Below, piece by piece: positions 1 through 12,529 of a DNA stretch of 64,000 nucleotides. Every line of letters begins with the position of its first letter. Position 1 is the first letter of the stretch. The DNA comes from Saussurea involucrata. Its lineage: Eukaryota > Streptophyta > Magnoliopsida > Asterales > Asteraceae. The notes below the pieces were generated by a model, which saw only the letters and a list, made by a program, of their open reading frames with translations, searched no databases and had not been told where the DNA came from. Location: positions 4,406,501 through 4,470,500 of the forward strand of contig CM066315.1 in NCBI GenBank assembly GCA_033807775.1. The letters run 5' to 3'. A program made the translations under genes and the position numbers.

Positions 1-1862
1 TGACTAAATCTTCTCCGTTACCTTTTAATTCATTCAAGACTTTGACTGCAACAACGGTACCATTGTGTAACGCTCCTCGGTACACAGAGCCATAACCTCC
101 TTCGCCTATTTTGAGTTTGAAGGATTCTGTCATCTTCTTCACATCTGAATAAGAGTACCTTTTTGGAGCAAGAGCTTCATGATTCTTTATGAAGGCTTCC
201 AGATTGGTATACTTTTCTGTGTTATATCTAGAGAAGATCTTGGATCTGAAGCAAAGGGTCAACAAGATCAATATAATTACTGTCCCAATGCCAAAAGTTG
301 CTGCAAGCAATGAATGAGATAGGATTAAAGTTTTGCAGTCGAAAAAGATTTCAACCGTTGTAATCCCGGTACATGCAGAGAAAATTCTCATATTATCAAA
401 GAAATGAAGATTGTATTACCTAGTGCAGATTTTATCACAGTGTTTCTTCGATCTTCTGCAAAAGAACATTTTTATTATCAGCAGTAACTTTTAGAGAAAA
501 ATCAACCAAAGGGGGAATAAAGTTAGAGAGTCAACCACTGCTTCGTCTTTACGGGTGCGTTTGGTACACTGGACAGAACAGAACAGAACAAAGATCATTG
601 TCCCATGTTTGGCAGGACTTTTATGTGGAACAGACAGGAACAGAGTGGAACAAGCTGGAACAGGCCTGTTCCACCCCCACCCCATGGAACAAGCTGGAAC
701 AGACTTATGTTTTACCAATTAACCTCAAAATAAAATATAATTCTCTTCTAAAACATCAAATACACGTTCTATTTTATATTTTATTCATTCTTTAAAAAAT
801 TATTTATTTTATTTTATCTAATGTTATCTGTTCTGTACAGTTCTGTCTACCAAACGTTGAACAACTGTTCTGTCCTGTTCTATCCTGTCTTGTCGTGTTC
901 TATCCTGTCTGCGTACCAAACGCACCCTACAAGTCATGGGTCTTTACAGAAACAGTCTCTCTACTCTTCAAGGTAGAGGTAAGGTCTGCGAGTCTATGTC
1001 TTACCTTTCCCCGGGCCCTACCTCGTATATAAATTACATACTTCAATTTTTTTGTTAATTCAGTTGCAAGATATGTGGTTATTGTGAAGAAGCTCGTACC
1101 TTTCTTCATGAAGCGACTACTGTATGCACACCGAAACTCTTGGTTGTCATCCGAACACTGCCCCCCTCTCCGGTGACACTCCTGACAGGCGTCAGATACT
1201 TGCAATACAAGATTAAGCTCGGGTCTTAACAGAGTAAACAGATTGTTGAAATCTGTATCGTTTGCTATTGGAACCGTAGATGGAGAATTTCCTGGCAGAA
1301 GAATCACTGAGCACTGAGTCGGTACATTGGGGTTGGCTGATAAATAACCGTTTGAATATGTATAATAATAGTTATAATCATTGCAGCTCTTGAAACCGTA
1401 ATATTCACCTTCTTTCTCAAAATACACGTCTACAATTTGGTCTATTCTTGGGCTCTTTGCACATCTTAATGCGGTGAGTGTGGGAGGAGAGATGATATAA
1501 GAAATAGAGGAAGAATTGGGAGGATAATTATACATGAAAGAATCACAACTTTGACTACTTATCTGATTTGCAAAAGCGTTGTCTCGAACTAGAACAGTAT
1601 CACTACCACCGAACATGACCTGAACAAGATCATAGGATGGGTAGTTTTCTCGAAGTTGAATCTTAGGATCTGATCCATTGCAATTTACCTTGCACAACCC
1701 ACATGCTGAATTCTCGGAAGTATAGAATGGAAAGCGTAAATACCCAAGGTTTTGACAGTCAAATGAGCTTGGACAAATAGGCTGCTGGTAACTATTTGCA
1801 GAAGAAAGAGGCAGGCTATGTGATAGATCAAATAAGATCAAAAGAGCAGAATAGTTTGCCAT
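1..1862 (-). CDS. LRK10L/Lr10-type receptor-like kinase, 5' part (partial)
   Basis: Predicted plasma-membrane receptor kinase. Exon 1 (1862 to 1100) starts at ATG 1862 and encodes a short hydrophobic N-terminus, then a cysteine-rich GUB_WAK_bind-type ectodomain (CPSSFDCQNLGYLRFPF near residue 30) and a WAK_assoc-type C-terminal motif (CQECHRRGGQC). It ends in phase 1 at AAAG|GTACGAG. Exon 2 starts at 300 after TTGCTTGCAG and gives a single membrane segment (FGIGTVIILILLTLCF), a juxtamembrane stretch (YSYSDVKKMTDSFK), the glycine-rich loop (GEGGYGSVY) and the ATP-binding lysine (VAVKVL). The frame joins cleanly across the intron 301-1099. The rest of the kinase lies left of the window. This architecture is typical of LRK10L2/Lr10-like kinases. 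The ligand is unknown. The intron carries a MITE at 553-927. Confidence 0.88.
553..927. mobile_element. MITE in the receptor-kinase intron
   Basis: Terminal inverted repeat GGGTGCGTTTGGTA at the left and TACCAAACGCACCC at the right, flanked on both sides by TAC (550-552 and 928-930), a likely 3-bp target duplication. Subterminal repeats of TGTTC/GAACA run inward from both ends. The superfamily is uncertain: 3 bp suggests PIF/Harbinger, although TAC is not the usual TWA. Confidence 0.8.
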
Positions 1863-2390
1863 TTGCCAATAATATATATACTTACTTGGCTGCCAAACAA
1901 GTTATTCAAATTACCATATATTCACAAAAGATAGCAAGTTTCCATATATTCTATCAGAATGATGGATATAATGTAATAGTTGGAAAAGTCAAACCACAAA
2001 CTTTCGAACTTGAGTCAAGATGTTGACTATTCTCGAGTCAATAACTACATGCCCCAACTTAATAATCACCAATGTTGCTACACCACACATTTGCATGCCA
2101 AAAAAAGATATTTTTTCTTAACGTTTAATGTCAAACTTGTAAGTTTCGTAATTTGATAAGTGCCAATTTTTATATTATTTTGCGTTAAAATCCCTTATTT
2201 TTAGTATCAATTAATTGCCAAAAATACCCTTATTAGATTAGTTTTTAATATTTATATATGTGAATAAATAAATAAATGAAAAATATATATATATATATAT
2301 ATAATATATAAATCTTTTAATGTGTGTGTGTTAGTTATTTATGGAATTAAAGAAAAGAAAAATTATTATTAAATATGTTGTTGCTGCATA
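1863..2390. other. AT-rich region upstream of the receptor kinase
   Basis: No gene seen. This would contain the promoter of the minus-strand kinase gene. There is an (AT)n microsatellite at about 2285-2314. No promoter element stands out enough to call. Confidence 0.5.
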
Positions 2391-2850
2391 ATGGGTGGGT
2401 TTTGTGGTAGTTGCAGCCCACGTGAGAAACAACGAAAAGAAAGAGGAAAAAAAAAACACAGCCCTAGAAGAAGAAAAAAGCAACAAGTCGGCGTCTTCTT
2501 CTTCTTTTTCACCCACCAACGCCACAACAACGAACACCGGAAAAACAGTCGGCGACCCTACCGGCGACACAAGTCGCTCCAAACACTGTCTAGAGCTCGG
2601 CACCCACCCTCACGGGACCTAACTCGCGCCGCCACTCGCAGCCAACACATTTCGGGTCTAAAAACGTGGGTTTCGATTTCTAGAGCGGTTTACACATCTT
2701 TCTCGTATAAAAACGACTTGGAACCGCCATTTTCAAGGGGGGAACCAATTGAGAAGACGATTTTGAAGAGGGAGAAGCAAAGAGGTCGATCGGGGAGCAA
2801 TTCCTTCATCACTTTCATTTTAACTTTTGGTATTTTCTTCTATTGTAACC
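2391..2850. other. Purine-rich unclassified sequence, probably old retroelement DNA
   Basis: Overlapping open frames here come from an A/G-rich tract (about 2420-2500) and its CTT-rich partner. They resemble no family I know. The tract leads straight into the 230-bp tandem duplication and may be degenerate LTR or leader sequence; that is a weak inference. Confidence 0.3.
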
Positions 2851-3106
2851 CTAATTTTCATTCCAACAATAGTTAAGCTTTAGGTTTTGATGTATTTTCA
2901 TTTGAGATTCCTAGGTAAGATGTTGTGAACAAGTTTAATTGCTTGATTTCTGTATAAATGTCACTTTCATTTGAATTATCAATTAACTTGATCAATTAGT
3001 TGATTCTCTCTTGGAAAATAGCTAGTGAGAAACCTAAGATACGTAATTGTCTTGGGATTTTGATAAAGTAGCACAAGAACCTAATTTTCATTCCAACAAC
3101 AGTTAA

Positions 3107-4943
3107 GGCCATCCGCAGCGCCCAGCGGGCTCGAGCTTGGGCTCGTGCGGGCTCGGGTGGGCAGCGGTGGGGGGGACGCGGGCTTAGGCCACGGGCTCGG
3201 TGTGCGGGCTTTCAAACCCGAGGAACCCGAACGGCTTTTTGCTATTTTTTTTTAAATCTTGAAAATAATACGAACCCAACGGCTACTTTTATAAATTAAT
3301 TTTTTTTCCAATTTAATCACACTATATATATTAATCCAAACCTCTTATTTTTTTCACACCAAAATCTCTCAAACTCTCTCATTCTCTATATTTTAAACAA
3401 TATGGATTCGCCACAACCCGGTTCACCGACCGCATCATCATCATCCGTACACACCGACGAGTTGTTGAATCTACAAAGGGAAGTTTTTCGACACACTGCA
3501 CAATGGATTTATGGTAGCACCGCCTCGTCGTCAACAACAAAGAGGGCCGCGAACATAGAAAGAGGTCGAGTAGCTGCAAACGAGCGGCTTATGCGGGACT
3601 ACTTTGGCAACAACCCGGTTTATACACCGGATATGTTTAGGCGGCGGTTCAGGATGAGCAGGCAACTATTCGAACGAATAGTTGAAGATTTAGAAGTAGA
3701 TTATCCGTATTTTACATTTCGGTTGGACGGCAGAGGCAAACAAGGTTTTTCTCCAACACAAAAGTGTATTTCCGCTATTCGGCAATTGGCGTATGGAGTA
3801 ACTGCTGACGCACTTGACGAGTATATCCGTATGGGAGAGACAACGTCACGAGAGTGTCTGTACAAATTCTGCACAAGTATTATTGAACTGTATGGTCAAA
3901 AATATTTACGCAAGCCTACTTTTATTGATATTCAGAAGTTGTACGCCGCGCATGAAGCTAAACACGGATTTCCCGGCATGCTCGGAAGCATAGACTGTAC
4001 TCACTGGGTGTGGGCAAATTGTCCGAACGCATGACGAGGTCAATTCATGAGAGGTGATCATGAGCACCCGACAATCATGCTAGAAGCAGTGGCCTCTCAA
4101 GATCTATGGATCTGGCACGCATACTTTGGTGTTGCCGGTTCCAACAACGACATCAATGTTCTCAATCAGTCGCCCATCTTGAACGATGTATATGATGGAA
4201 AAGCACCCTACTGCCCTTTTGAGGTGAATGGAGCCACCTACGAGCACAGATATTATCTAGCGGATGGGATATATCCGGAATGGGCTACTTTCGTAAAATC
4301 ATTTACGTGCCCACAGGACCCTAAACGACAAAAATTCAAGTCCGGGCAAGAATCGGCACGTAAAGATGTTGAACGAGCTTTTGGCGTGCTTAAACAACGT
4401 TGGCATATACTTCCTAACCCGGCACGCGGATGAGAACCGACAAGATTGGGAAACATTATGTACGCTTGTGTCATATTACACAATATGATACTCGAAGACG
4501 AATACCATGCTATTTGTGGTGGCGATGAAAACGGCCTTTTCACGGATGATAACGAAACCCAAATCAGTGAGGAACAACGCGCGGCAAATGTTCGAGAAGT
4601 CCAAAACCGGGCCACTCATAATAACCTTTGGTCAGATTTGGTCGAACATATTTGGCGTATCCAAGTTCCCAACAATGACGACGAGTAGATTTTTAAATTT
4701 ATTTTGTAATTTTTAATTTTTTAATGAATGATATGAATTTTTATTTTTATTATTTATCTTATTTTTATTTATTAAAAAATATATAAATATTTTTATTTTG
4801 TTAAATAATTAAATGTATAAATAAAAGAATTAAAAAAATGAGGTGGCAAGAGGGCTTGAGGGTAGCGCTGGGGGTCTTTAGGGCTTGAGGGCTTAGCTGA
4901 TGTGGCGCTTGAGGATGGCTTCTACGGAGCGCTGAGGATGGCC
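3107..4943 (+). mobile_element. PIF/Harbinger DNA transposon
   Basis: Ends are GGCCATCCGCAGCGC and GCGCTGAGGATGGCC (imperfect inverted repeats) flanked by TAA at 3104-3106 and 4944-4946, the TWA target duplication of PIF/Harbinger. Length is 1837 bp. It contains one transposase reading frame broken by two stops. No Myb/SANT-type second ORF is visible, so it lacks the usual partner gene. The second copy of the surrounding 230-bp repeat was its target. Confidence 0.93.
3402..4688 (+). pseudogene. PIF/Harbinger transposase, two in-frame stops
   Basis: A DDE_Tnp_4-type transposase read in one frame from ATG 3402 to the stop at 4686-4688, about 428 codons, interrupted by TGA at 4032-4034 and 4431-4433. 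Catalytic residues are all visible: Asp in GSIDCTHW, Asp in SNNDINVL and Glu in KDVERAFGVLKQRW. The N-terminus is Ser/Thr-rich, followed by a region (RRRFRMSRQLFERIV) typical of the family. The C-terminal part keeps the conserved ILHNMILEDE motif. The first stop falls where the family normally has Trp after NCPNA, so a TGG to TGA transition fits methylation-driven decay; that is inference. Without readthrough only the first 210 residues would be made, which lack part of the catalytic core. Confidence 0.92.
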
Positions 4944-5150
4944 TAAGCTTTAGGTTTTGATGCATTTTCATTTGAGATTCCTACGTAAGATGTTGTGAAC
5001 AAGTTTAATTGCTTGATTTCTATATAAATGTCACTTTCATTTGAATTATCGATTAACTTGATCAATTAGTTGATTTTCTCTTGGAAAATAGCTAGTTAGA
5101 AACCTAAGATACGTAATTGTCTTGAGATTTTGATAAAGTAGCACAAGAAC

Positions 5151-6488
5151 CCACTTGATTGCGGTAAGGTTTTCGAAATGGGTTTTTGAAATCTTGCAAT
5201 CAAAGCTCTAGTAAGCCGAGCTTATGAGCTTATTGCTTTGAATTGGTATTTTCCTCAATCGGTAAAGCTAATTGCACATAGGGGTTTAAGAGTTTGTTTA
5301 AACTCTTATTTGTGATTAAGATTTGGTTAAGAGCTTATTTAATCAATGTTTAGTTAAGGGAAAATTGAGGTTGTCAGAGCTTATTGATAACCATGGCCAA
5401 TTTGGGCTTGTTTTACCATTTTGCACCGTTAGGAATCGATGATCATGTTTTTACATCATTACTTGAAGTGGACTATTGTTGGTGTTTTTAATTAATTTGC
5501 AACTCTATAATTCATTTTTATCATATGTTTAGTTTAATTAATCAAATCCACCCCCCCCCCCCCTTTTCGTAACGTGTAGAAGTAAAATAATTGTCACGGA
5601 TAATCCCAGTGGATTCGACCTGACTTACCACTTTTACAATTTATATTGTAATTTGAGATAGTTAGAACTACTTATTATTTGACGGTCTCGACACCCGTCA
5701 ATAATTCAGAAAAGAAACAAATTTGTATGAATTAAGTACCACATGTCACAATCTGTACATCTTAATCTAATTATCCATTATTTTAAAAGACTTAAAAAAG
5801 GATTCTCATCAATTTAGTAGCTGAATTATCCATTCAATGTCAAAAGTAAAAAGGGTTCTCATTTTTCCTTATTTGCACAAACTAGTTTTTTCACCTTCTG
5901 CCCTTTGAGGTTTCAATAATCCATTTGTTGTTCAGTTGTTGTGTTACCATTACGTATTTGTTGTGCCTCCATGGATACCGAGCTCTAAACCGAGACATAA
6001 ACCCTACCCTACGTTTTTCCACTGAGACGATTTGTTAGAAACTGCAACGACTTCTATATATCATCTATGATACTACCACTACCACTAGCACTTGAGCAAA
6101 TCTAGATTCGAATGCATCAAATTATCAAAATAAGATGTAACGATCATTCATAATCCAAATGAACAAGTTCGGACTTAAATCAATAATACAAAGTAGGAAA
6201 CCAAAAACTTCGAACATGTTTCCAATTTCGTTATAAGCTAATGATTCACCAAATGATTATCATGAACTTGATCCGCCATTGATGCACCAGAAACAAGAAC
6301 AACAACAATTATCCACAATGTTTACACACAACCGTATGAACCAAATCAAAACTTGAATTCAAACTCAGGAATCAAAAATAAAAATTGTATTAAGAAAATT
6401 ATATTAATGTACATGGAGTATTTACTGTGCACACATATTCTCATAGGGTCTCTAAAACACAACCTTGCCATTATTATACAACTCTATA
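5151..6488. other. Intergenic, no gene; poly-C tract and possible old retroelement
   Basis: A run of about 15 C lies near 5551-5565. It is followed by a short stretch (GTGGATTCGACCTGACTTAC near 5611-5630) that resembles leader sequence of plant gypsy elements. That resemblance is weak. The stretch from about 5700 to 6488 is downstream of the WAT1-like gene and shows nothing I can call. Confidence 0.35.
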
Positions 6489-9400
6489 TCAAACTTGGTC
6501 CTCCTCTTGCAAAAGAGGGGCTTTCACTTCCAATAAATCCACTTTGCCCCTTCTACTTTCATCTTCTCTCATTTGGCCCCACATCATTGTGTAATATCCG
6601 ATTCCCGTCACCGCTGCACTCATCATGCTGCATTCGCGTCTCAAAAAATTAGTAATTAATGAAACAACGACTAAATAAGAACTAAAACGTAACCAAAAGG
6701 TTGTTGACTCACCAAAGGACCTTTTGCCTAGCGGTATCTGAACCTCTTTCCTTCTAGGAGGTCAAGGGTTCAAACCTCACCAAAGGTGAGGAGGATGTGT
6801 GAGTTTATTTGTTGCATTTGACGTATATAAGTATTATATATTTTTTTTAAAAAGGTCGTTGACTCAGAGGTATATAGGTTTGATAGATCCCAACCTCTCG
6901 AGTGGTTAAGGGATTCAAGGCGGTATTACCTTCCGTAGTGAAAAGTTTCGGCAAAGAAAATGCAGCCAAAGGTACTGGCAATCGGAACCCCAAGAGGCTT
7001 GAACATGGTCACGTAAAATTGGCCTTTTCTTCGTATGCACCACATGTGTACATGAGTTTTGATAAGACTCCCAAATATTGCCTATTTCGAAATGTTGTAA
7101 TCGTCAAATGACAGTGTGGGATTTATTCCTCGTTGGATGAGGTATGTCAGGTTTTAAAACATATTTGTAGCAAGTTGTACATTGTTTTTTCAAATTGTAC
7201 TTTCATCTTGAAAATGACCATTTTAACCTTGTGTATACATCGGTATTTTGCTTACCGTCATGACAATGACAAGGAGTCCCATGTCAAATTGCAACCTCCA
7301 AGCAAGAGGGTCATTTTCTACGATTATAGCCACCAAAGTCGATTGAACTGTTCCAAATAAGGTGTAACTAGAGGCCACCGTCATCACTTCTGGAAAATTT
7401 TCAATAGTTCTCACCTGCCGAATATAAAATAAAAATAGTTTAATGTAAAGAAAATTTATCAAATGTTCCATTTTAAAGATGTGGTGACCATGCCACATTT
7501 ATGTCATTAATGAAATTTAGACCATGTTTGGCAACCATAAAATATTTTATTTCTTTAGCTTATTGAAAGTCTTATCTGGATAGCTATAATCGAGCTTAAA
7601 ACTGTTTTTTTAACAGTACGACAAGTTGTTCTTCAACAAGACTTGTGAGATTTCTTCAAAAAAAGAAATTCCAATTAATTTCTCAACATGTCATTTTAAG
7701 TTATTTTATATTGTCATTTAGTTTATAAGCTATTTATTTTTACCAAGCATAGCTTTAAAAGCAAATGACGGAGACATTTATGCGAATTGAAGTGTCGGGA
7801 GGTGTCCATAAAAACCTGAATAATGTTCCATATCGAGAAAGCTAAGGAAGCAGATGCAAAAAGAATGCAACCAGTAACCCAATGTTCCTGTGTAGCTAAG
7901 AAAACAAACAGTCGAGGAGCCAACCGTAGAAGACTCGAAGAGTCTTTTATCACCGGGCCCCTAAATAAAACGAGCGACACGGCTCCAATGATTGATATCA
8001 GCGTACCCATCAATTTTGTTCGAGTGCTTGAACTTCTCAAATCGACATCCGTTCTTCTATAAATGATAACAACAAAATATTGATCAGAAATGAAAAATAA
8101 ATGAAATTGTATTTTAAAATATGCAATTTAAATATTTGTCGATTAATAATTATAGTTTTTGTTTTTACTTTTTGTTTAATTCACGGCCACAGGGTAGGCG
8201 ACATATTGTCTTTCCATGGTGCCTTGGGACGGAGCCATTAGTTTTCGTGGTCTTATTTTTTTCAAAATTAAATTAGTTTAATAATTAAAGTTTGATTTGT
8301 GAGTTATCATGATCCACTATTAATCATTTAACTAAAAACAACATTGGTAAAATAAAAAAAATAGATTTTTGTATGTTATTTTTCTCCAACAGTATTGTTA
8401 TCTTCTCCAACAGTATTGCTATCTTGTTTGGTAAAATAGAGATTCATGGAAAAATCTCTGAATATAGAGAACTCTCTACAATTCTCTAAATAAGAGAGAG
8501 AAATAAATATTTTATTCAATCCTACCAATAACATAAATCTTTTATCATTTTATATTAAGTTTTTTTTTAAGTGTATTGAGAATATTATAACATTTGATTC
8601 TTTATTTTAGAAAAAATTATAAAAAAGTTGTTGGAGATGCTCTTACTTTAAATACCTATTTACACGAAAATTATATTTTTTCATCTGATATTTTATAATA
8701 ATGATTTATATATTAAAGTTGTTTTTGTTAAATCATTATTTTTCGAATTTTTATCTTGAATTAGAGTTTATGTTAGTTAAAGTGATTAAAACTAGTGATG
8801 GCCAAAAACCGGGTTAGGTCGGGTCGGGCCGAGACAAAAACCGGGTTCAAACAGTAACGCCCAAAACCGGGTCATGGAAAAATCGGGCCGGGTTAAACCC
8901 GAAAATATCTAACCCGTTTAATGTTAGGAAAAACCGGTTTTATAAAAACCGGGCCGAGCCGGGCCCAAAACCGGTTCTGAGATCGGGCCGGCGTATTTTC
9001 GTATTTTTTTAAAAAAAATAATTTCTTTGTATAATAATTAATTACTAAACTTTAAAAAGTAAAAAATTGGATTGGATCACTAAAATACACTTTAAAAATA
9101 CGTTTTATTTATAATATATATCACTAAAATACACTTTTACGTTTTATAATTTATATATAATTTTAAGTTACAAACTTACAATACATAAAATCTAATAACC
9201 CGAAGGTCCCGCTCCCGAACTCCCACCCCCACCACCCCATCCCCATGGATTGTAATTGTATGGATTGTATGGAGCGTAGTATGGATTCTGATCTGAATTG
9301 TAGTCCTCGAAGTGGCGTTTTAACGTGGTATTTGAGGCGGCTTGAAGGAAATCTCCACACCGTTTGCATTGCGCTTTTTTTGTACCGTCGGAAAACATCA

Positions 9401-10091
9401 CCAAGTTGAAATGCTCCCAAACCGGTGCTTTTCGTCCATGCTCGGCAACAACGGTGTAATTTTGTTCGGCCATTTTTTTTAGAGTAGAGACTAGAGAACT
9501 AGAGATTTTATAGTAGAATTTGCGAGAAACGAATATAGCGAGAGCCGAGAAATGAGAATTGTATGCGTTTTTTGCGTTTTGTAAGTTGGTGATATGATCC
9601 ATAACACCCCCTAGTATTTATATGGGTTGGAGGGTGAAAAAACGGCTAAAATCCGGTCCAAACGGCTATATAACCGTTATATAACGGCTATTTTTTAAAA
9701 AAAATCGGTTTCGGGCCGGAGAAAAAGCCAAAAACCCAAACCGGTCCTAGCTATCGAGCTGGAAACCGGTTTTTGACCGGGTCGGTTTCGGGTTGCCCGA
9801 TCGGGCCGGGTCGGGCCTAAATGGCCATCACTAATTAAAACTATACATATATTTTTAACTAATATTGTCATACAAATATATATTGATAAAAAATTATTTA
9901 TGTAAATCATATTATGTATAGTTGCAGTAATATTATAAGATGACAAGTGCTTTTCATTATGTAGATCTTATTTTAGTGAAAATTTGGTGAGTCGACTTAT
10001 ACGTCTTGCTCTTATTATTATAAGATGACAAGTGCTCTTATTTCTTCATTTTGGTTATATACATATGTAAATAAATAAATAAATAAAATAC

Positions 10092-10125
<34 letters not shown>

Positions 10126-10387
10126 GGAGGTTCAAGGGAAAACCTTAAAAAAATAAAAAAAATGAAAAACACCCTAATAACTCTTCATCTACTCGGTATG
10201 CAGTTGTGCATACAAGTAAGTTAAGTTGTTTTTTTTTGGTTTTATGCACAAGTGCATCATGCATTTGTGCATATATGCACGTGTGCATGTTACAAATTAC
10301 CTGTATGCATAAGTGCATATCGTCCAGATGGAGGGCTACCAAAGTGTTCCTTAGTTTTCCGTTTTTTTAGGTTTTCCCATGACCTGG

Positions 10388-10434
<47 letters not shown>

Positions 10435-12489
10435 AGCATTTATGAAAAACTCTTAAAAACAACCTCTAAAGCTTCATGTATCACTTTTTAATGTTAATTA
10501 CTTAAAACCTTTTAAAAACAACCAATGAAGCTTTATGTATCGCTTTTAATGCTAATTACTTTATTAATATTTATCTTTAACAACCTTCAAATCCTTAAAT
10601 CGTGGACTCTTATTAATTAATTTTTATCTCTAACCACTTTCAAATCCTTAAATCATGAACTCCTTAAAAAGCGTCATTTTTTAAACAAATTTATAGAAAT
10701 ACATGATTGTTTTCTCAAAACCACACATTAAAATAAATTAGAACAAATGGAAATATATCACGGTGAGTAGACTTCTAGTATTATAAAATAGTAGATGTTT
10801 TCCCCGTGTGGATCTTATTTATGTATTGGTTATATACATATGTAAATAAATACATACATACACACATATATACATATATATTATATAATATTATAAGGTA
10901 TTTGACAAAAACTATTAAAACAACTTATTAAACATTATTTTTGGTTTATTAATATATAACCTCTTAAAATTCACATACAAATACATAAGACTTTTTAAAA
11001 CTCTAATTGTAAATTAGATAACACAAGCTAATAATTAAATATGAAACTAATATAACATAATACTTCATAAATTTCAAATTCTTTTTAACTTTCTTGTATC
11101 AATTCAATCTAAAAGAAAAGTTTACATGCCTTTGTTATATTTATTTCAATACTAAACAAAGTTTATTTGATAAAAATTTACAAAAAACCCTAAAAAGAGC
11201 AATAACCATCCAATTTTAATTGTGTTATATTGAATCAAACTTTATGGTATAGTTTATAACCTTTTATTTTACTTGATATTTTGCAAGGTTTTGATCTAAA
11301 AATGTAGATCTATTTAATTTCCAAAACATGTGAGTTTTCATTGTTGCTATTTTTCAAAATATCTATTAATTAACTTTATATATATAACCCAATAAGATAA
11401 AAAAGATCCACCTTTTAATAACGAAAACATATCTTAGAGCGAAGAAAATAAAACGAACCTGCAAAGAGCAGCAAGAATGAACGAGATAGAGGGTATTATA
11501 TTGCCCATGCCACAAGCAACGATCGGGGAACTGTAACTCAATCCAACATACGCTAGATTTTGTGCCATTGTCACACTGCAACAACAAAAGCTCGAATTAA
11601 TATTATTTTTTTCAGATCCCAAAAAATCTATCTTTTGAAACCAAACAATAATCGATTAACATCACTTCACATGAAGTATGTATAAGTTAGTTATATTACG
11701 TATCGTATATATAATTCAAGTAAAATTATTTTATAAATGATTTCAAACTCCTCACTTTAATGTCCATAACATGTTGGTCTTTTTTAAGGAATATATAACA
11801 TAACAGGTCCTGGGTTCAATCCCAGTTGACAAAGAGGCGGGGGTGACTTTGCCCAATACATAACAGGTCTTGGGTTCGATCCTAGACCCCTCCACTAGCC
11901 TCAGTCGCTGAGTGAGCCAAAAAATGCCCCCTCACATTGGTGTCCTTGGAGTCAGGTTCCGTGTGAAGCCGGTTAGGATGGACACATGTTGGTTATTAGT
12001 TCCATGTCATATTACAATGCTCTTATATATTTTGTTTTAAACGTAATTTGGTTCCTTCGTTGGTTATTATTGGAGATAAATCATCTCCTTAATTAGTTTT
12101 ATTTGATTAGTCAAATTAGTTTAATATACCTCTCCAATAGTTATTCATAATGATAATGACCAACTTCAACTGCTTCATTCTGTTTAATTATATCAGAATC
12201 CGTTGTTACATTCGTAGCAACGGATTTATCATATTACAGAAAAAACAGTTATTGTTTTTCTAATTAATGTTTGTACGAGCAAGAGAGAGAATACAAACCC
12301 TACAAAACCAAGGAGAAGAAACTGCGTGATAAGATCGTCTCTCCTACAAAAGAATCAATCAAAATATATAATTATCAACTATAAATATAACAAGATTATC
12401 GTCATGCATGCAATTTACAATCAATGATTCAGATCATATTTACAAGTGAACTGATCAATCAACAATCAAACTGTTTCATATTTTCATAT

Positions 12490-12529
<40 letters not shown>

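Larger units (their letters stand above)
2851..5150. repeat. 230-bp tandem duplication, second copy split by a transposon
   Basis: Unit A is 2851-3080. Unit B is 3081-3106 plus 4947-5150, with the element 3107-4943 inserted in it. Both units begin CTAATTTTCATTCCAACAA and end GCACAAGAAC, and differ at only a few bases. Unit A therefore shows the uninterrupted target site (around 2874-2876). Confidence 0.88.

Noticed and set aside
2331..2876. Three overlapping open frames
   Set aside because: Purine/pyrimidine-biased DNA gives open frames on both strands; no conserved domain or plausible splice structure.
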